Positions 33,084 through 43,639 are shown, counted from the stretch's first letter. The stretch: 64,000 nucleotides of DNA from Ignavibacteriota bacterium (GCA_002698995.1 PAAX01000007.1:1-64000); one strand, 5' to 3'. The notes: generated by a model not told the origin, from the sequence alone. A program made the numbers and translations.

Positions 33084-34256
33084 ATGAAAAAAGTTATTCT
33101 AAAGAAGAATGAAGAACGAAGAATTAATCTTGGACACATTTGGATATTCAGCAATGAAATAAAAGAAATAATAGGTGATGTTCAATCCGGTGATATTGTT
33201 CAAGTCTTCGATTCGAGAAATAGTTTTATAGCAAATGGTTTCTATAATAAGTCATCTTTGATTTCTGTTAGAGTATTAAACAAGGAAACAGAAATTAACT
33301 TTCCAAATCTCTTAAGTGAAAGAATAAATAACGCTTATAAATTAAGAAAGCTATTCTATCCAAATCGAAAATCATTTCGATTAGTTTTTAGTGAAAGTGA
33401 TTATCTGCCAGGATTAATAATTGACAAATTTAATTCAACTTTTGTTTTGCAGGTTTATTCATTTGGAATGAATAATTATCTTGATGAAATTTCCCGCATA
33501 CTTAAAAATGATTTTAATGCAGAAAATATTTTTACTAACAATGATGAATATTTTAGAAAATTGGAAGGATTGGATATTGATCAAAAAATACTTCTAGGTT
33601 CTGATGCAGTTGAAGAAATTATTAATGATGGAAAAGTTAATTATCACATAAATTTTAAATCTACTCAGAAAACGGGTTTCTTTTTTGATCAATGTGATAA
33701 TAGAGAATTTTTAGGAAAATTAGTCAATGGTAAAAAATATCTAGATCTGTTTTGCAACTCAGGTGGATTTGGTCTTCATGCAGCCTTAAATGGCGCAAAA
33801 GAAATTATGTTTGTAGATTCATCCAAATCTGAAATTGAGAATGTAAAACGAAATTATCACTTAAATAATTTTGAAAGTAATGTTGGTTACACTGAGTCTG
33901 ATGCCTTTGAATTTATGAAAGAAATAAATGAAAGAAACGAAAAATATGACATTGTTAATATTGATCCCCCAGCATTTGCAAAAAATAAAAAGTCCTTAAG
34001 CAATGCAATAAAAGGTTATGAGCGAATAAATTCTTTGGCAATAAATGCCACAGCAGTAAATGGTTTGTTTGCTACATCATCATGCTCCCATCATTTGAAT
34101 GAGCAAGAATTTTTCAGAATGATTTTAAGGGCGGCAAATAAATCAAACCGGAAAATACAACTACTTCATTTTAATGGAGCTTCGTTAGATCATCCGTCAC
34201 TTCCTTCAATGGATGAAACTAAGTATCTAAAATTTGCTCTTTTCAAATTAGATTAA
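33084..34256 (+). CDS. rlmI: RlmI-like class I rRNA methyltransferase
   Basis: A 390-residue SAM-dependent methyltransferase. An N-terminal PUA domain (about 1-75, GHIWIFSNEI) is followed by an EEHVD-like linker domain and a Rossmann domain with YLDLFCNSGGFGLHAALNGA, VDSSKSEIENVKRN and the NIDPPAFAKNKK motif. ATSSCSHHL holds the late cysteine typical of m5C enzymes. This organisation is that of RlmI, which makes m5C1962 in 23S rRNA. It is divergent from the copper regulator with 42 bases between starts. Confidence 0.86.
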   Translation: MKKVILKKNEERRINLGHIWIFSNEIKEIIGDVQSGDIVQVFDSRNSFIANGFYNKSSLISVRVLNKETEINFPNLLSERINNAYKLRKLFYPNRKSFRLVFSESDYLPGLIIDKFNSTFVLQVYSFGMNNYLDEISRILKNDFNAENIFTNNDEYFRKLEGLDIDQKILLGSDAVEEIINDGKVNYHINFKSTQKTGFFFDQCDNREFLGKLVNGKKYLDLFCNSGGFGLHAALNGAKEIMFVDSSKSEIENVKRNYHLNNFESNVGYTESDAFEFMKEINERNEKYDIVNIDPPAFAKNKKSLSNAIKGYERINSLAINATAVNGLFATSSCSHHLNEQEFFRMILRAANKSNRKIQLLHFNGASLDHPSLPSMDETKYLKFALFKLD

Positions 34257-34416
34257 GAGAGAAAATTCTATTATAAAAATAAAAAATCATAATTTTTGAT
34301 TTTATTGAAAATTCTCATAAATAAATATTATTGAATACAAATTAGTTTTCACGATTAGTAATATTATTCTTATATTTTAATCCAACCATTTTTAACTCTT
34401 CTGATAGGACTACTTA

Positions 34417-35487
34417 ATGAAAGCAAAACTAATACTTGAAGACGGAACAGAGATTGTAGGAACTTCTTTCGGCTCACAAGAAAAAACTGAAGGGGAAGTT
34501 GTTTTTAACACTGGTATGGTAGGTTATCCGGAAACTTTAACTGATCCTTCTTATGCCGGACAAATATTGGTGATGACTTATCCATTGATTGGCAATTATG
34601 GTGTTCCAAATAAAGAATTAGAAAACGGATTATTAAAGAATTTTGAATCTGATAAAATTCAAGTAAATGGATTAATAATTTCTGATTATTCATTTGAGTA
34701 TTCACATTGGAGCGCAGTAAGATCACTTGATGATTGGATGCGAGAAGAAAAAATTCCTGGTATCTTTGGAATAGACACAAGAATGCTTACCAGAAAATTA
34801 CGTGATCATGGCACTTTACTTGGAAAAATTGTTTTTGAGAATGAATTTCATTTGCAGCACGATTCATTAATTAATGATCCAAATAAAAGTGATTTAGTTA
34901 GAACAGTTTCTATCAAAGAACCTAAGCTTTATGAAAGAGGAAGAAAAAAAATAGTTTTAGTTGACTGTGGAGTAAAGAACAATATCATTCAAGCATTTCT
35001 AAAAAGAGATATTTCAGTTCTACAAGTTCCTTATGATTATGATTTCTTATCTATTGAAGCTGACGGATTAATGATTTCTAACGGTCCCGGCGATCCTAAA
35101 ATGAATACTACTACAATAGAAAACGTAAAAAAAGCTATGGCAAAGGGAATGCCGATATTAGGAGTTTGCCTTGGCTGTCAAATAATTGCATTAGCATCCG
35201 GAGCTGATACATATAAATTAAAATATGGTCATAGAAGTCATAACCAGCCGGTAAATGAAATGGGAACAAGAAGATGTTTTATTACTTCTCAGAATCATGG
35301 TTATGCAATTGATTCCAGATCTCTCTCAGAAGATTGGCGAGAATGGTTCCAAAACGATAATGACGGAACAAATGAAGGAGTGATTCATATTTCAAAACCG
35401 TTTTTTGGTGCACAGTTCCATCCTGAAGCTTCACCCGGACCGGATGACACCGAATTTATTTTTGACATGTTTGTAAGGGCTTTATAA
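34417..35487 (+). CDS. carA: Carbamoyl-phosphate synthase small (glutaminase) subunit
   Basis: A 356-residue subunit that hydrolyses glutamine and passes ammonia to CarB for carbamoyl phosphate, the precursor of pyrimidines and arginine. The N-terminal small-subunit domain has EGEVVFNTGMVGYPETLTDPSYAGQI. The class I amidotransferase domain has SNGPGDP, GVCLGCQ with the nucleophile C251, and FHPEASPGPDDT with histidine and glutamate. Length is normal. It touches carB with no gap. A 160-base leader precedes it, without a recognisable attenuator. Confidence 0.96.
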   Translation: MKAKLILEDGTEIVGTSFGSQEKTEGEVVFNTGMVGYPETLTDPSYAGQILVMTYPLIGNYGVPNKELENGLLKNFESDKIQVNGLIISDYSFEYSHWSAVRSLDDWMREEKIPGIFGIDTRMLTRKLRDHGTLLGKIVFENEFHLQHDSLINDPNKSDLVRTVSIKEPKLYERGRKKIVLVDCGVKNNIIQAFLKRDISVLQVPYDYDFLSIEADGLMISNGPGDPKMNTTTIENVKKAMAKGMPILGVCLGCQIIALASGADTYKLKYGHRSHNQPVNEMGTRRCFITSQNHGYAIDSRSLSEDWREWFQNDNDGTNEGVIHISKPFFGAQFHPEASPGPDDTEFIFDMFVRAL

Positions 35488-38400
35488 ATGATAAAAAAAG
35501 GTAAACCAAAAAAAGTTTTAATATTAGGATCAGGTGCATTACAAATAGGGCAAGCCGGAGAGTTTGATTATTCCGGTAGTCAAGCCATTAAAGCACTTAA
35601 AGAAGATGGAATAGAAACCGTTTTAATAAATCCAAATATTGCTACAATCCAAACTTCCGAGCATTTGGCAGATAAAGTTTATTTCGTCCCAATAAAAATT
35701 GAGTTTGTAGAAAAAGTTATCGAAAAGGAAAAACCGGATTCTATTCTTCTCGGATTTGGCGGACAGACAGCACTTAATGCCGGCGTTGAACTGCACGATA
35801 AAGGTATTCTTCAGAAATATAATGTGAAAGTATTAGGTACTTCTGTTGAAACAATTAAGGATACGGAAGATAGATTTTTATTTGCAGAAAAAGTTAGAGA
35901 AGCCGGATTAAAAGTAGCTCTAAGTAAAACTGTTGAAAATGTTGAAGAGGCAGTTTTAGCTGCCGAGAAAATAGGTTTTCCTGTTATGGTTAGAATTGCT
36001 TATGCTCTTGGCGGACTTGGTTCTGGAATAGTTAATAACAAAGAAGAATTAATTGAAAAATCAAAAAGAGCTTTTGCATTTACAAGTCAAATTTTAATTG
36101 AAGAATCACTATACGGCTGGAAAGAAGTTGAATACGAAATAGTTAGAGATCAGTATGATAACTGTATTACTGTTTGTAACATGGAAAATTTTGATCCTAT
36201 GGGAATTCATACCGGTGATTCTATTGTAGCTGCTCCGGTTCAGACACTTACTGCAAAAGAAAATTTTAAGCTAAGATCAATTGGTATAAAGCTTATAAGA
36301 CATTTGGGAATTATAGGAGAATGCAATATTCAATATGCACTTAGTCCTTTTTCTGATGATTACAGAATTATTGAAGTTAATGCTAGACTTAGTAGAAGTT
36401 CTGCACTTGCATCCAAGGCAACCGGCTATCCACTTGCTTTTGTTGCTACTAAATTAGCAATTGGATATAATCTTAATGAAATTGAAAATATCATAACAAA
36501 AGAAACATCTTCATGTTTTGAACCGGCACTTGATTATGTAGTTCTAAAATTTCCTAGATGGGATTTGCAAAAGTTCGGTTTAGTGAACAAAGAACTTGGT
36601 TCAGAAATGAAATCTGTCGGCGAAGTTATGTCAATAGGAAGAAGTTTTGAAGAAGTAGTACAGAAAGCAATAAGAATGCTTGATATTGGAATGAATGGAC
36701 TTGTATGTAATGAACTCCAATTTGAAGATTTAGATAAAGCCATTGAGATTCCAAATGATAAAAGAATCTATGCTATTGCCGAGGCTTTTGATTTAGGTTA
36801 TACAGTTGAGAAAATTCATCAGCTTTCTAAAATTGATAAATGGTTTTTGTATAAACTAAAAAATATAGTAACTACTAAAAAAGAATTAGAAGTTATGCAG
36901 TTGGAAGATCTTGATGAAGAAATTTTAACTGATGCAAAAAAGAAAGGATTTTCTGACAAACAAATTGCAATCTTGGTTGATTCTTCAGAAATGAAAGTTA
37001 GGGAATTTAGAAAATCAAAAAATATTAAGCCCTTTGTTAAACAGATTGATACTATGGCAGCTGAGTTTCCGGCACAAACCAATTATTTGTATATGACTTA
37101 TAACGCATTTGAAGATGATATTAAAGCAGGTGATGATAATCAAATAGTAGTTTTAGGTGGAGGAGCTTATAGAATCGGTTCTTCAGTTGAATTTGATTGG
37201 TGCTGCGTAAACTCTGTATTAACATTGAATAAGCTAAATTATAAATCCATTATGATTAATTATAACCCGGAAACTGTTAGTACTGATCATGATATCTGCG
37301 ATAAACTTTATTTTGAAGAAATGTCATTAGAAAGAGTTTTAGATATTTATGAAAGGGAAAATCCTAATGGTGTTATTGTTTCAATGGGGGGACAAATACC
37401 GAACAATCTTGCAATTAAATTAAGCAAGAATGGTGTTAATGTTTTAGGTACTTCAACCTCGCAGATAGATAATGCAGAAAACAGACACAAATTTTCTGAA
37501 ATTTTAGATCAGTTGGAAATCGATCAGCCCGATTGGAAGGAATTAACTGATTTGGAATCAGCCAAACATTTTGCAAAGATGGTTGGCTATCCGGTTTTAA
37601 TAAGACCAAGTTATGTATTAAGCGGTGCTGCAATGTCGGTTGTATTAACTGAAGATGAACTTGAAACTTATCTTAAGAAGGCATCTGATATTAGTAATGA
37701 ACATCCGGTGGTAATGAGTAAATTTATAACCGATGCAAGAGAAATAGAAGTTGATGCTGTAGGTGATAACGGGGAATTATTCTGCTATGCAATTTCTGAA
37801 CATGTAGAAAATGCAGGAGTTCATAGTGGTGATGCAACAATTGTTCTTCCTCCGCAAAGAACTTATTTGGAAACAATGCGTAAAGTAAAAATTATTACTA
37901 AGAAAATTGCCAAAGCATTTAAAATTACCGGACCATTTAATATTCAGTTTATTGCTAAAGATAATAACGTAAAAGTAATTGAATGTAATTTAAGAGCATC
38001 AAGAAGTTTTCCATTTGTCTCCAAAGTTCTCAAAATTAATTTTATTGATATTGCTACAAAATTAATGATGGGGGAAAAAGTGACAAAAGTTGATAAATCA
38101 TCATTTGATGTTGATTATGTTGGAGTCAAAGCTTCACAATTTTCTTTTACTAGATTGAAAGGATCCGATCCTGTTACCGGAGTTGAAATGTCTTCTACGG
38201 GAGAAGTAGCTTGCCTTGGTGATGACTTTAACGAAGCTTTCCTCAAAAGTATTTTATCAACCGGATTTAAAGTACCTCAGAAAGGGGTCTTATTATCAAC
38301 AGGAACTTATAAAAACAAAGCTGAATTTATTGATGAACTAAAAATACTTGAGAAAATAGGATTAAAATTCTATGCTACAAGCGGCACTGCTGAGTTTTAT

Positions 38401-38682
38401 AAGGAGAATGGAATTGAGGTTGAGACCTTATTCAGACCATACGATAATGAAGAACCTTCAATATTAACTTATCTGAATGAAAGAAAAGTTGATTTAGTAA
38501 TTAATATTCCCAAAACTACCGATAAGGAAGAATTGGATAGTGATTATTTAATAAGAAGGCGTGCCGTTGATCTTAATGTTCCTCTTATAACTAATATTCA
38601 AATCGCTAAAAGGTTTGTTAAATCATTAAAACAATTTATTGATAGAGATATTCAAGTTAAAAGCTGGGATGAATATAACTGA
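35488..38682 (+). CDS. carB: Carbamoyl-phosphate synthase large subunit
   Basis: A 1064-residue two-fold ATP-grasp enzyme, full length for the family. The first half carries LGSGALQIGQAGEFDYSGSQ, GFGGQTALN and IEVNARLSRSSALASKATGYPLA. The second half repeats this as LGGGAYRIGSSVEFDWC, MGGQIPNNLA and IECNLRASRSFPFVSKVL. The C-terminal MGS-like allosteric domain (about 935-1064) has LSTGTYKNK and FYATSGTAEFY. It starts directly at the end of carA. A short 13-bp palindrome (38748-38760) lies downstream without a T-run. Confidence 0.97.
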   Translation: MIKKGKPKKVLILGSGALQIGQAGEFDYSGSQAIKALKEDGIETVLINPNIATIQTSEHLADKVYFVPIKIEFVEKVIEKEKPDSILLGFGGQTALNAGVELHDKGILQKYNVKVLGTSVETIKDTEDRFLFAEKVREAGLKVALSKTVENVEEAVLAAEKIGFPVMVRIAYALGGLGSGIVNNKEELIEKSKRAFAFTSQILIEESLYGWKEVEYEIVRDQYDNCITVCNMENFDPMGIHTGDSIVAAPVQTLTAKENFKLRSIGIKLIRHLGIIGECNIQYALSPFSDDYRIIEVNARLSRSSALASKATGYPLAFVATKLAIGYNLNEIENIITKETSSCFEPALDYVVLKFPRWDLQKFGLVNKELGSEMKSVGEVMSIGRSFEEVVQKAIRMLDIGMNGLVCNELQFEDLDKAIEIPNDKRIYAIAEAFDLGYTVEKIHQLSKIDKWFLYKLKNIVTTKKELEVMQLEDLDEEILTDAKKKGFSDKQIAILVDSSEMKVREFRKSKNIKPFVKQIDTMAAEFPAQTNYLYMTYNAFEDDIKAGDDNQIVVLGGGAYRIGSSVEFDWCCVNSVLTLNKLNYKSIMINYNPETVSTDHDICDKLYFEEMSLERVLDIYERENPNGVIVSMGGQIPNNLAIKLSKNGVNVLGTSTSQIDNAENRHKFSEILDQLEIDQPDWKELTDLESAKHFAKMVGYPVLIRPSYVLSGAAMSVVLTEDELETYLKKASDISNEHPVVMSKFITDAREIEVDAVGDNGELFCYAISEHVENAGVHSGDATIVLPPQRTYLETMRKVKIITKKIAKAFKITGPFNIQFIAKDNNVKVIECNLRASRSFPFVSKVLKINFIDIATKLMMGEKVTKVDKSSFDVDYVGVKASQFSFTRLKGSDPVTGVEMSSTGEVACLGDDFNEAFLKSILSTGFKVPQKGVLLSTGTYKNKAEFIDELKILEKIGLKFYATSGTAEFYKENGIEVETLFRPYDNEEPSILTYLNERKVDLVINIPKTTDKEELDSDYLIRRRAVDLNVPLITNIQIAKRFVKSLKQFIDRDIQVKSWDEYN

Positions 38683-38847
38683 GTGATTTGACAGTGCTAA
38701 ATAAATCAAATAAAAGAGAGATTTTGATTAGAAAACTAAATCGAATTTTGTCTCAGACAAGTAAAGTTTGAAGTAGCTATTTTTCAGAATTTATAATAAA
38801 TTGTCAGAGATTAAGAAAGAATATTCTAACTATATAAAGAGGTGCTT

Positions 38848-41130
38848 ATGAAGAAAATGATTTACAGTTCATTAATATTTTTATTCTCAGTTAGTTTATT
38901 TGCACAGGTGCAAATTGATACGGATTGGGAAAAAACAGGACTCAGTTCAAGTCTTCCATCTTGGTTTAGTACAACTCATCTCGAAAGAGGTTTAGCTTAT
39001 AACCATGCAACCCATAATGTTTATGTTGTAAGTAGAAACGGCGGTACTTTTATTAGAATAATGAATAGTGAAGATGGTTCCGATGTTGGTAATTTAGATG
39101 CAACAGGAATCTCCGGCGGTACATATGCACTAAATGATATTGGTGCATCATTTGATGGTAAACTTTATGCAATTAATTTAGCAATTGGTGCAACATCATT
39201 TGTTAAAATTTACAAGTGGGACGATGATTCAGATGTTCCTACTGTTGCTTTTAATAGTGATTTAGGAGGAGTTGATAACAAAAGAATAGGAGATAAATTT
39301 ACTGTTTATGGATCGGCTGTTGATAACAGTGTAAAAATATTTCTTGCCGATGCAACTAATAGTAAAATATATATTCTAGGTACAGCAGATTTTGGCGAAA
39401 CATTTACTTTAGAGGAAACTATTGTATTACCAGCAAGTTCATTTGGTTCTACACCTTCTGTATTTCCAATTTTTAATGATGATCAATTAGAAATATTAAT
39501 TACCAATAGTAATGGTAAAAGTCTTGCTGCTTATGATTTAACCGGCACTCAAGTTGGAGTAATTCCAGGAAGTATTGTTGGAACCGGTTCAAATGCTGTT
39601 ATGGCAGTAGAACTTAATAATGTTACTTATTTAACAACTTTTCAATATGGTGCTACAACAGAAAATGCAAGATTAGTATTAGTAGGTGAAGATCCAGCAA
39701 ATGCAGTTAGTGTAGGTCAAACTCCTTCTATATTTTCTGTAACAAATACTAACGGTACAGGTGATATTGATATTAGTTACAATCAAGATGGTACAATTAC
39801 TTTATTCGTATTAAGTACAAATAATGGTGTAGGTGCCTATACAATTTCAGCACCCCAAGTTACAGACGGTCTTTTCTTAGAACCTTTTTCTGAAATTGCT
39901 AATAAACAAAATACAAATTCAGGATTCGGTGGTGATATTAATATTGATGCTCTCTCTTATTATGTTGATGATACTCATCTTTATATTGGCGTTGAAGGTA
40001 AATTAAATACCGGATCAAATGATGGAATTGCTTTATTTGTTGGTTTATCAAATTTATCCGGACAAGGTGTAAGTGCCGGAAGCGCTTTAGGTGCAGTTAA
40101 TGGCGGCGGACATGTTTTTGGTGCAGGTGCTTCTTCATTTGCTAATGATTTTGAAACACATTATGGTTTCGTTGTTAATCCTGGCGGCGGTGCTACAGAC
40201 GTTTATATTGATGCTGTTAAATATGTTGGAACTCCGGCTGGACAATATTTAGGAAATGCAAACCAATCCGGTTCTACAGGTACCGGCCCTTCTACAGATG
40301 GTATTTTTTCTGCAAATTCTGTTTCATTTGGTTTTTATAATTCTATGCCCGATAATAAACGCGGATGGGAAATTGCTATTCCTTTAAGTGAATTAGGCAA
40401 TCCAACATCAAGTGATGTTGTTGAATTATTTGCCGTGGTTGTTTCAAGTACCGGATGGTTTAGTGATGTAACAGTTCCTGGTAACATCACAACTGGTAAT
40501 TTAGGTGAAAATCCTAATTTCTCTACTTTAGCCGGCGGTCCTTTCCATAGTTTTGGTGCTCCAATTCCGGTTGAATTAGTTTCTTTCAATTCTTCTGTTG
40601 TTAATAATAATGTTAATTTAACTTGGACTACAGCAACAGAAGTTAACAACTCAGGTTTTGAAGTTCAAAGAAGTAGTGATAATAAAACTTTCCAAACAAT
40701 TTCATTTATAAATGGAAAAGGTACTTCAACCGAAATTAATCATTACAGTTTTACCGATTCTGAATTAACCGGTGGTGTATATTTTTATAGATTAAAACAG
40801 ATTGATTTTGACGGTACGTTTGAATTAACTAATTCTATTGAAGTAAATGTTGAGCAAATTCCAACTTCATTCTCGTTAAATCAGAATTATCCAAATCCGT
40901 TTAACCCGGTAACCTCAATTAGTTTTTCAGTTGCCCAAAATGGTTTAACTAAATTGGTTGTTTATAATTTACTTGGTCAGCAGGTTGCAACATTATTTAA
41001 TAAAAACGCAGAAGCAGGGCAGTTATACAAAGTTAATTTTGATGCATCAAAATTGAGTTCAGGAATTTACATATATTCTCTGCAGCAGAATAATTCTATT
41101 ATAACAAAGAAAATGACTTTGATTAAATAA
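38848..41130 (+). CDS. Large secreted protein with T9SS sorting domain
   Basis: A 760-residue exported protein from ATG 38848 (AGAGGTG upstream). A signal peptide (SVSLFAQ) is followed by a long beta-rich region (about 25-330) with the look of a propeller: HNVYVVSRNGGTFIRI, GSFDGKLYAIN-like repeats. A middle region (about 335-560) is rich in glycine and asparagine, then comes an Fn3-like segment (LTWTTATEVNNSGFEVQRSSD). The C-terminus, LNQNYPNPFNPVTSISFSV to KKMTLIK, is a type A T9SS sorting signal. It should be exposed or released at the surface. The function is unknown. A strong terminator follows. Confidence 0.85.
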   Translation: MKKMIYSSLIFLFSVSLFAQVQIDTDWEKTGLSSSLPSWFSTTHLERGLAYNHATHNVYVVSRNGGTFIRIMNSEDGSDVGNLDATGISGGTYALNDIGASFDGKLYAINLAIGATSFVKIYKWDDDSDVPTVAFNSDLGGVDNKRIGDKFTVYGSAVDNSVKIFLADATNSKIYILGTADFGETFTLEETIVLPASSFGSTPSVFPIFNDDQLEILITNSNGKSLAAYDLTGTQVGVIPGSIVGTGSNAVMAVELNNVTYLTTFQYGATTENARLVLVGEDPANAVSVGQTPSIFSVTNTNGTGDIDISYNQDGTITLFVLSTNNGVGAYTISAPQVTDGLFLEPFSEIANKQNTNSGFGGDINIDALSYYVDDTHLYIGVEGKLNTGSNDGIALFVGLSNLSGQGVSAGSALGAVNGGGHVFGAGASSFANDFETHYGFVVNPGGGATDVYIDAVKYVGTPAGQYLGNANQSGSTGTGPSTDGIFSANSVSFGFYNSMPDNKRGWEIAIPLSELGNPTSSDVVELFAVVVSSTGWFSDVTVPGNITTGNLGENPNFSTLAGGPFHSFGAPIPVELVSFNSSVVNNNVNLTWTTATEVNNSGFEVQRSSDNKTFQTISFINGKGTSTEINHYSFTDSELTGGVYFYRLKQIDFDGTFELTNSIEVNVEQIPTSFSLNQNYPNPFNPVTSISFSVAQNGLTKLVVYNLLGQQVATLFNKNAEAGQLYKVNFDASKLSSGIYIYSLQQNNSIITKKMTLIK

Positions 41131-41159
41131 CTATTTTTTCATTTTCTTAAAAGTCTTTT

Positions 41160-41189
41160 AAAATCCCGCTTTATGCGGGATTTTTTTTG
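41160..41189 (+). terminator. Rho-independent terminator
   Basis: AAAATCCCGC (41160-41169) pairs with GCGGGATTTT (41175-41184) around a TTTAT loop, followed by a T-run to 41188. It ends the transcript of the T9SS-sorted protein gene. The 240 bases from here to 41429 hold no gene; CAGTAAAA occurs twice directly and once inverted but I draw no conclusion. Confidence 0.92.
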
Positions 41190-41429
41190 TTTTAACCTAC
41201 TTGATTTTTATCACAAATAGACGTAAATCACATCTTATAATATACCTTATATCTATTTTCCATATACTATTATAATTTATTAGTCAGTAAAAATTACTTA
41301 TTACAGTAAAATAATTTAACTTTTTTACTGAAAAGTAGTATTTAGAGAGAGAAAAAAGTACCGTTTCAAGCATTTTTTGTAGCACGATTTTTGTCGTTTG
41401 TTATAACTATCAATCAATAGGAGGGGTAT

Positions 41430-41912
41430 GTGGTAAATAGAAATAATAACTCAATAGATAATTTTGTTCAGAAGCATCAGAATAAGGTAATGGGATTAGT
41501 TTATTTTGGTGCTTCATTTCTAATTATTATTGTCGGTTTAAGAGGATTAGGAACTTTAGCCGGTCAGCTCTCAGTAATCCCGTCTTTTCTAGTTGATGCA
41601 TCTGGTAAAATTGATCCGAATTGGGTAATACTAGCTTTGCTTGTTGAGTTTATTATGCTTACTCTTTTAGCTGTGTTTACTTTTCTGAATAAAGAAATTG
41701 AAAACGGAAAGTCGAATTTTTCCACTACACAAGCTTCTCAGATTCATGATTTGCGCAATGAACTCTCTAAATTAAAGGATGTTTCCAGAGAAGAATTGGA
41801 TATCATAAAAACATATTTAAAAGAATTTGAAGAAATGCAGGAGAAAATCAATCATATTCAAACCAAAAATATGATGGCTATTAAAAACATGAAAGAAATG
41901 TTAAATAAATAG
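41430..41912 (+). CDS. GldL-like T9SS/gliding motor membrane protein (divergent)
   Basis: A 160-residue inner-membrane protein starting at GTG 41430, with AGGAGGGG (41419-41426) just upstream; an ATG two bases earlier meets a stop at once. Two helices, about 20-45 and 65-86, are followed by a cytoplasmic coiled coil (about 100-155). KVMGLVYFGASFLIIIVG matches the start of GldL (KVMNFAYGMGAAVVIVG in Flavobacterium from memory), and helix 2 has glutamate E73 in ALLVEFIMLTLLA, where GldL has its proton-relay glutamate. With the next gene it may form a proton-driven rotary motor. The identification rests on my alignment by eye. Confidence 0.55.
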   Translation: MVNRNNNSIDNFVQKHQNKVMGLVYFGASFLIIIVGLRGLGTLAGQLSVIPSFLVDASGKIDPNWVILALLVEFIMLTLLAVFTFLNKEIENGKSNFSTTQASQIHDLRNELSKLKDVSREELDIIKTYLKEFEEMQEKINHIQTKNMMAIKNMKEMLNK

Positions 41913-41935
41913 AATCATATTAAAAGGAGAATTAA

Positions 41936-42538
41936 ATGAAAAAGAATATGGTTTATTTCGTTTTATACATCATTTTGATTGTTGAATTACTTGTAGTTAT
42001 AACAGAGAGAGACGAACTGCAGGCTGTTGAATATGAAATTAGAAATAAAATGTTAACAACCCTTGCAGAAAATTATAAAAGTGATATTTACTTAAGTATC
42101 CCAGAAAAAGAATCCGAATACTCACTGGGTGCAAAGGAAAATGTTAGAGTAGTTTTAACCCCAATTGGATTAACATCAGAAAAAGAAAAAGAGAACATTG
42201 AGTTTTTTATTGATATTGCCGAAGATTCAAAAAATATTCCTCCTAATTGGCCTAAAGGGGGAATTAATCTAAGTACATTGAATGAAGATTACAATATTGA
42301 AAAAGAAGAAGGAAACGGCGTTTTTATAGCTAAATTCAGCCGTATAGGAAGTTATAAATTTGTTGCTTACTGCCAAGTTCAAAGAGTACTGCCGGAATAT
42401 CTTCCCGAAAATCTACTTGAAGAATTAAAAAGAGAAGTTGGCGAAAACTTAATTAAGAAAAGCAATTTAGAGGATTTCATAATTAATGCTAAATCGTTTG
42501 GTGGTTTAGAGAAAAAAGAAGCAAAAATAATTTTTTGA
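41936..42538 (+). CDS. Single-helix periplasmic protein, GldM N-terminal-like candidate
   Basis: A 200-residue protein with one N-terminal uncleaved helix (about 5-23, with glutamate E17 inside it) and a periplasmic remainder. It begins after AAGGAGA. Residues 25-55 are helical and charged (ERDELQAVEYEIRNKML), and later segments look beta-rich (VRVVLTPIGL, GVFIAKFSRIGSYKFVAYCQV). The topology, one helix plus a periplasmic domain right after a GldL-like gene, is that of GldM, but it is far shorter than the roughly 500-residue GldM. The next gene may supply the missing domains. I do not recognise a family by sequence. Confidence 0.45.
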   Translation: MKKNMVYFVLYIILIVELLVVITERDELQAVEYEIRNKMLTTLAENYKSDIYLSIPEKESEYSLGAKENVRVVLTPIGLTSEKEKENIEFFIDIAEDSKNIPPNWPKGGINLSTLNEDYNIEKEEGNGVFIAKFSRIGSYKFVAYCQVQRVLPEYLPENLLEELKREVGENLIKKSNLEDFIINAKSFGGLEKKEAKIIF

Positions 42539-42544
42539 GGAAGT

Positions 42545-43621
42545 ATGAAATATTTATTAATAGTTTTTTTATTTGCTGTTAGTTTGTTCTCTCAAGTTCC
42601 TCAATCGGTTACAGATACAATTAAAGTAACAGCGCTACAAGAATTTAAAGTACCACGGGAGAAAAATATTCTTCTTGTTGCAGTTTATAACAGCGATTTA
42701 AGAGCTGTTCTATTAGATGAGAACGGTGTGTTCATTAGAGATATTAATGGAATATGGCAGCTCCCTACAAAAGATGAAATTGCCAGAGAAGTAAAAGGGG
42801 GAAGAGGAACTACTGTGCAGTATCATGTAGATGAAAAAATTGAAGAAGCCGGTACTTATTATATAAAACTCAATTTTGATTATGTTGATGAATATAAAAA
42901 GAAGCATAGTAATGAAGCATTCTATAGAATTGAAGTTTCAAATCCAACTCTTGCCTCAGCAATAACCTTACGCAAAAGTGGAAATTACAATTTTACGGAA
43001 AAAGAATCGTTTGCTTTTATGACTGTCGAATTTAGTGATCCTACAGCTTATTCATATAGAATTGAAGATAATCTTGGGAATGTATTGAAAGAGTCAATTG
43101 GACCAATTGCAGTTTTAGATGATGTATTTGATAAAGTAGAAAATGTTGGTAAGGAAATAACAATTATAGGTCTTTATAACGGCAAAGAATTTTTATATAC
43201 ATATAATGGCGATAAAGAACCGCATACTTCTCGTTGGAATGTAAAAATACAAAGACCTGTGCTTGATGAGTTCAGCGATTGGAAAAAATCAAAAGATGAT
43301 CAAACAATTTATGTTAGTGCTTTTAACGAAAATGCCAGAAGAATTTTATATACATATATCGGTAAAACAGAGGATAATGGATTTGTATTGGTGCAGCCTG
43401 AAATTTCAAATTTCCGATTTACTTCAGAACCGAATAATATAATTACAAATGCAAAGGCAATTCCATCGGGAGTATTTCTTTATGTAACTTTTGATTTTAA
43501 TCAAGAATTACTTGCTTTAATGAATGAATGTGCTTCCCAGGAAATTAGTTTTTCTATTGAATTTACAGATCAGTTCGGTTCTACTATCAGAAAAGAATAT
43601 AATGCTGTTTTATTAAATTAA
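42545..43621 (+). CDS. Secreted beta-sandwich protein, possible second half of a split GldM
   Basis: A 358-residue protein with a cleavable signal peptide (LFAVSLFSQ). The rest alternates hydrophobic and polar residues as in tandem Ig-like domains: VEEAGTYYIKLNFDYVDE-like strands, ESFAFMTVEFSDPTAYSYRIED, then GVFLYVTFDFNQELL near the end. It starts 6 bases after the previous stop with a GAGGAAG site. GldM has Ig-like domains D2 to D4 in the periplasm, which this protein could represent as a separate chain. No family is recognised. The call is from position and predicted fold. Confidence 0.4.
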   Translation: MKYLLIVFLFAVSLFSQVPQSVTDTIKVTALQEFKVPREKNILLVAVYNSDLRAVLLDENGVFIRDINGIWQLPTKDEIAREVKGGRGTTVQYHVDEKIEEAGTYYIKLNFDYVDEYKKKHSNEAFYRIEVSNPTLASAITLRKSGNYNFTEKESFAFMTVEFSDPTAYSYRIEDNLGNVLKESIGPIAVLDDVFDKVENVGKEITIIGLYNGKEFLYTYNGDKEPHTSRWNVKIQRPVLDEFSDWKKSKDDQTIYVSAFNENARRILYTYIGKTEDNGFVLVQPEISNFRFTSEPNNIITNAKAIPSGVFLYVTFDFNQELLALMNECASQEISFSIEFTDQFGSTIRKEYNAVLLN

Positions 43622-43639
43622 TCGGCTCTAGGAATAAAA

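Noticed and set aside
34283-34303. Terminator after the RlmI-like gene
   Set aside because: The AAAATCA/TGATTTT stem is only 7 AT-rich base pairs in a region of general A/T runs and is not convincing.
36534-37633. Minus-strand frames inside carB
   Set aside because: They are antisense shadows of a fully conserved gene, without start signals or recognisable domains.
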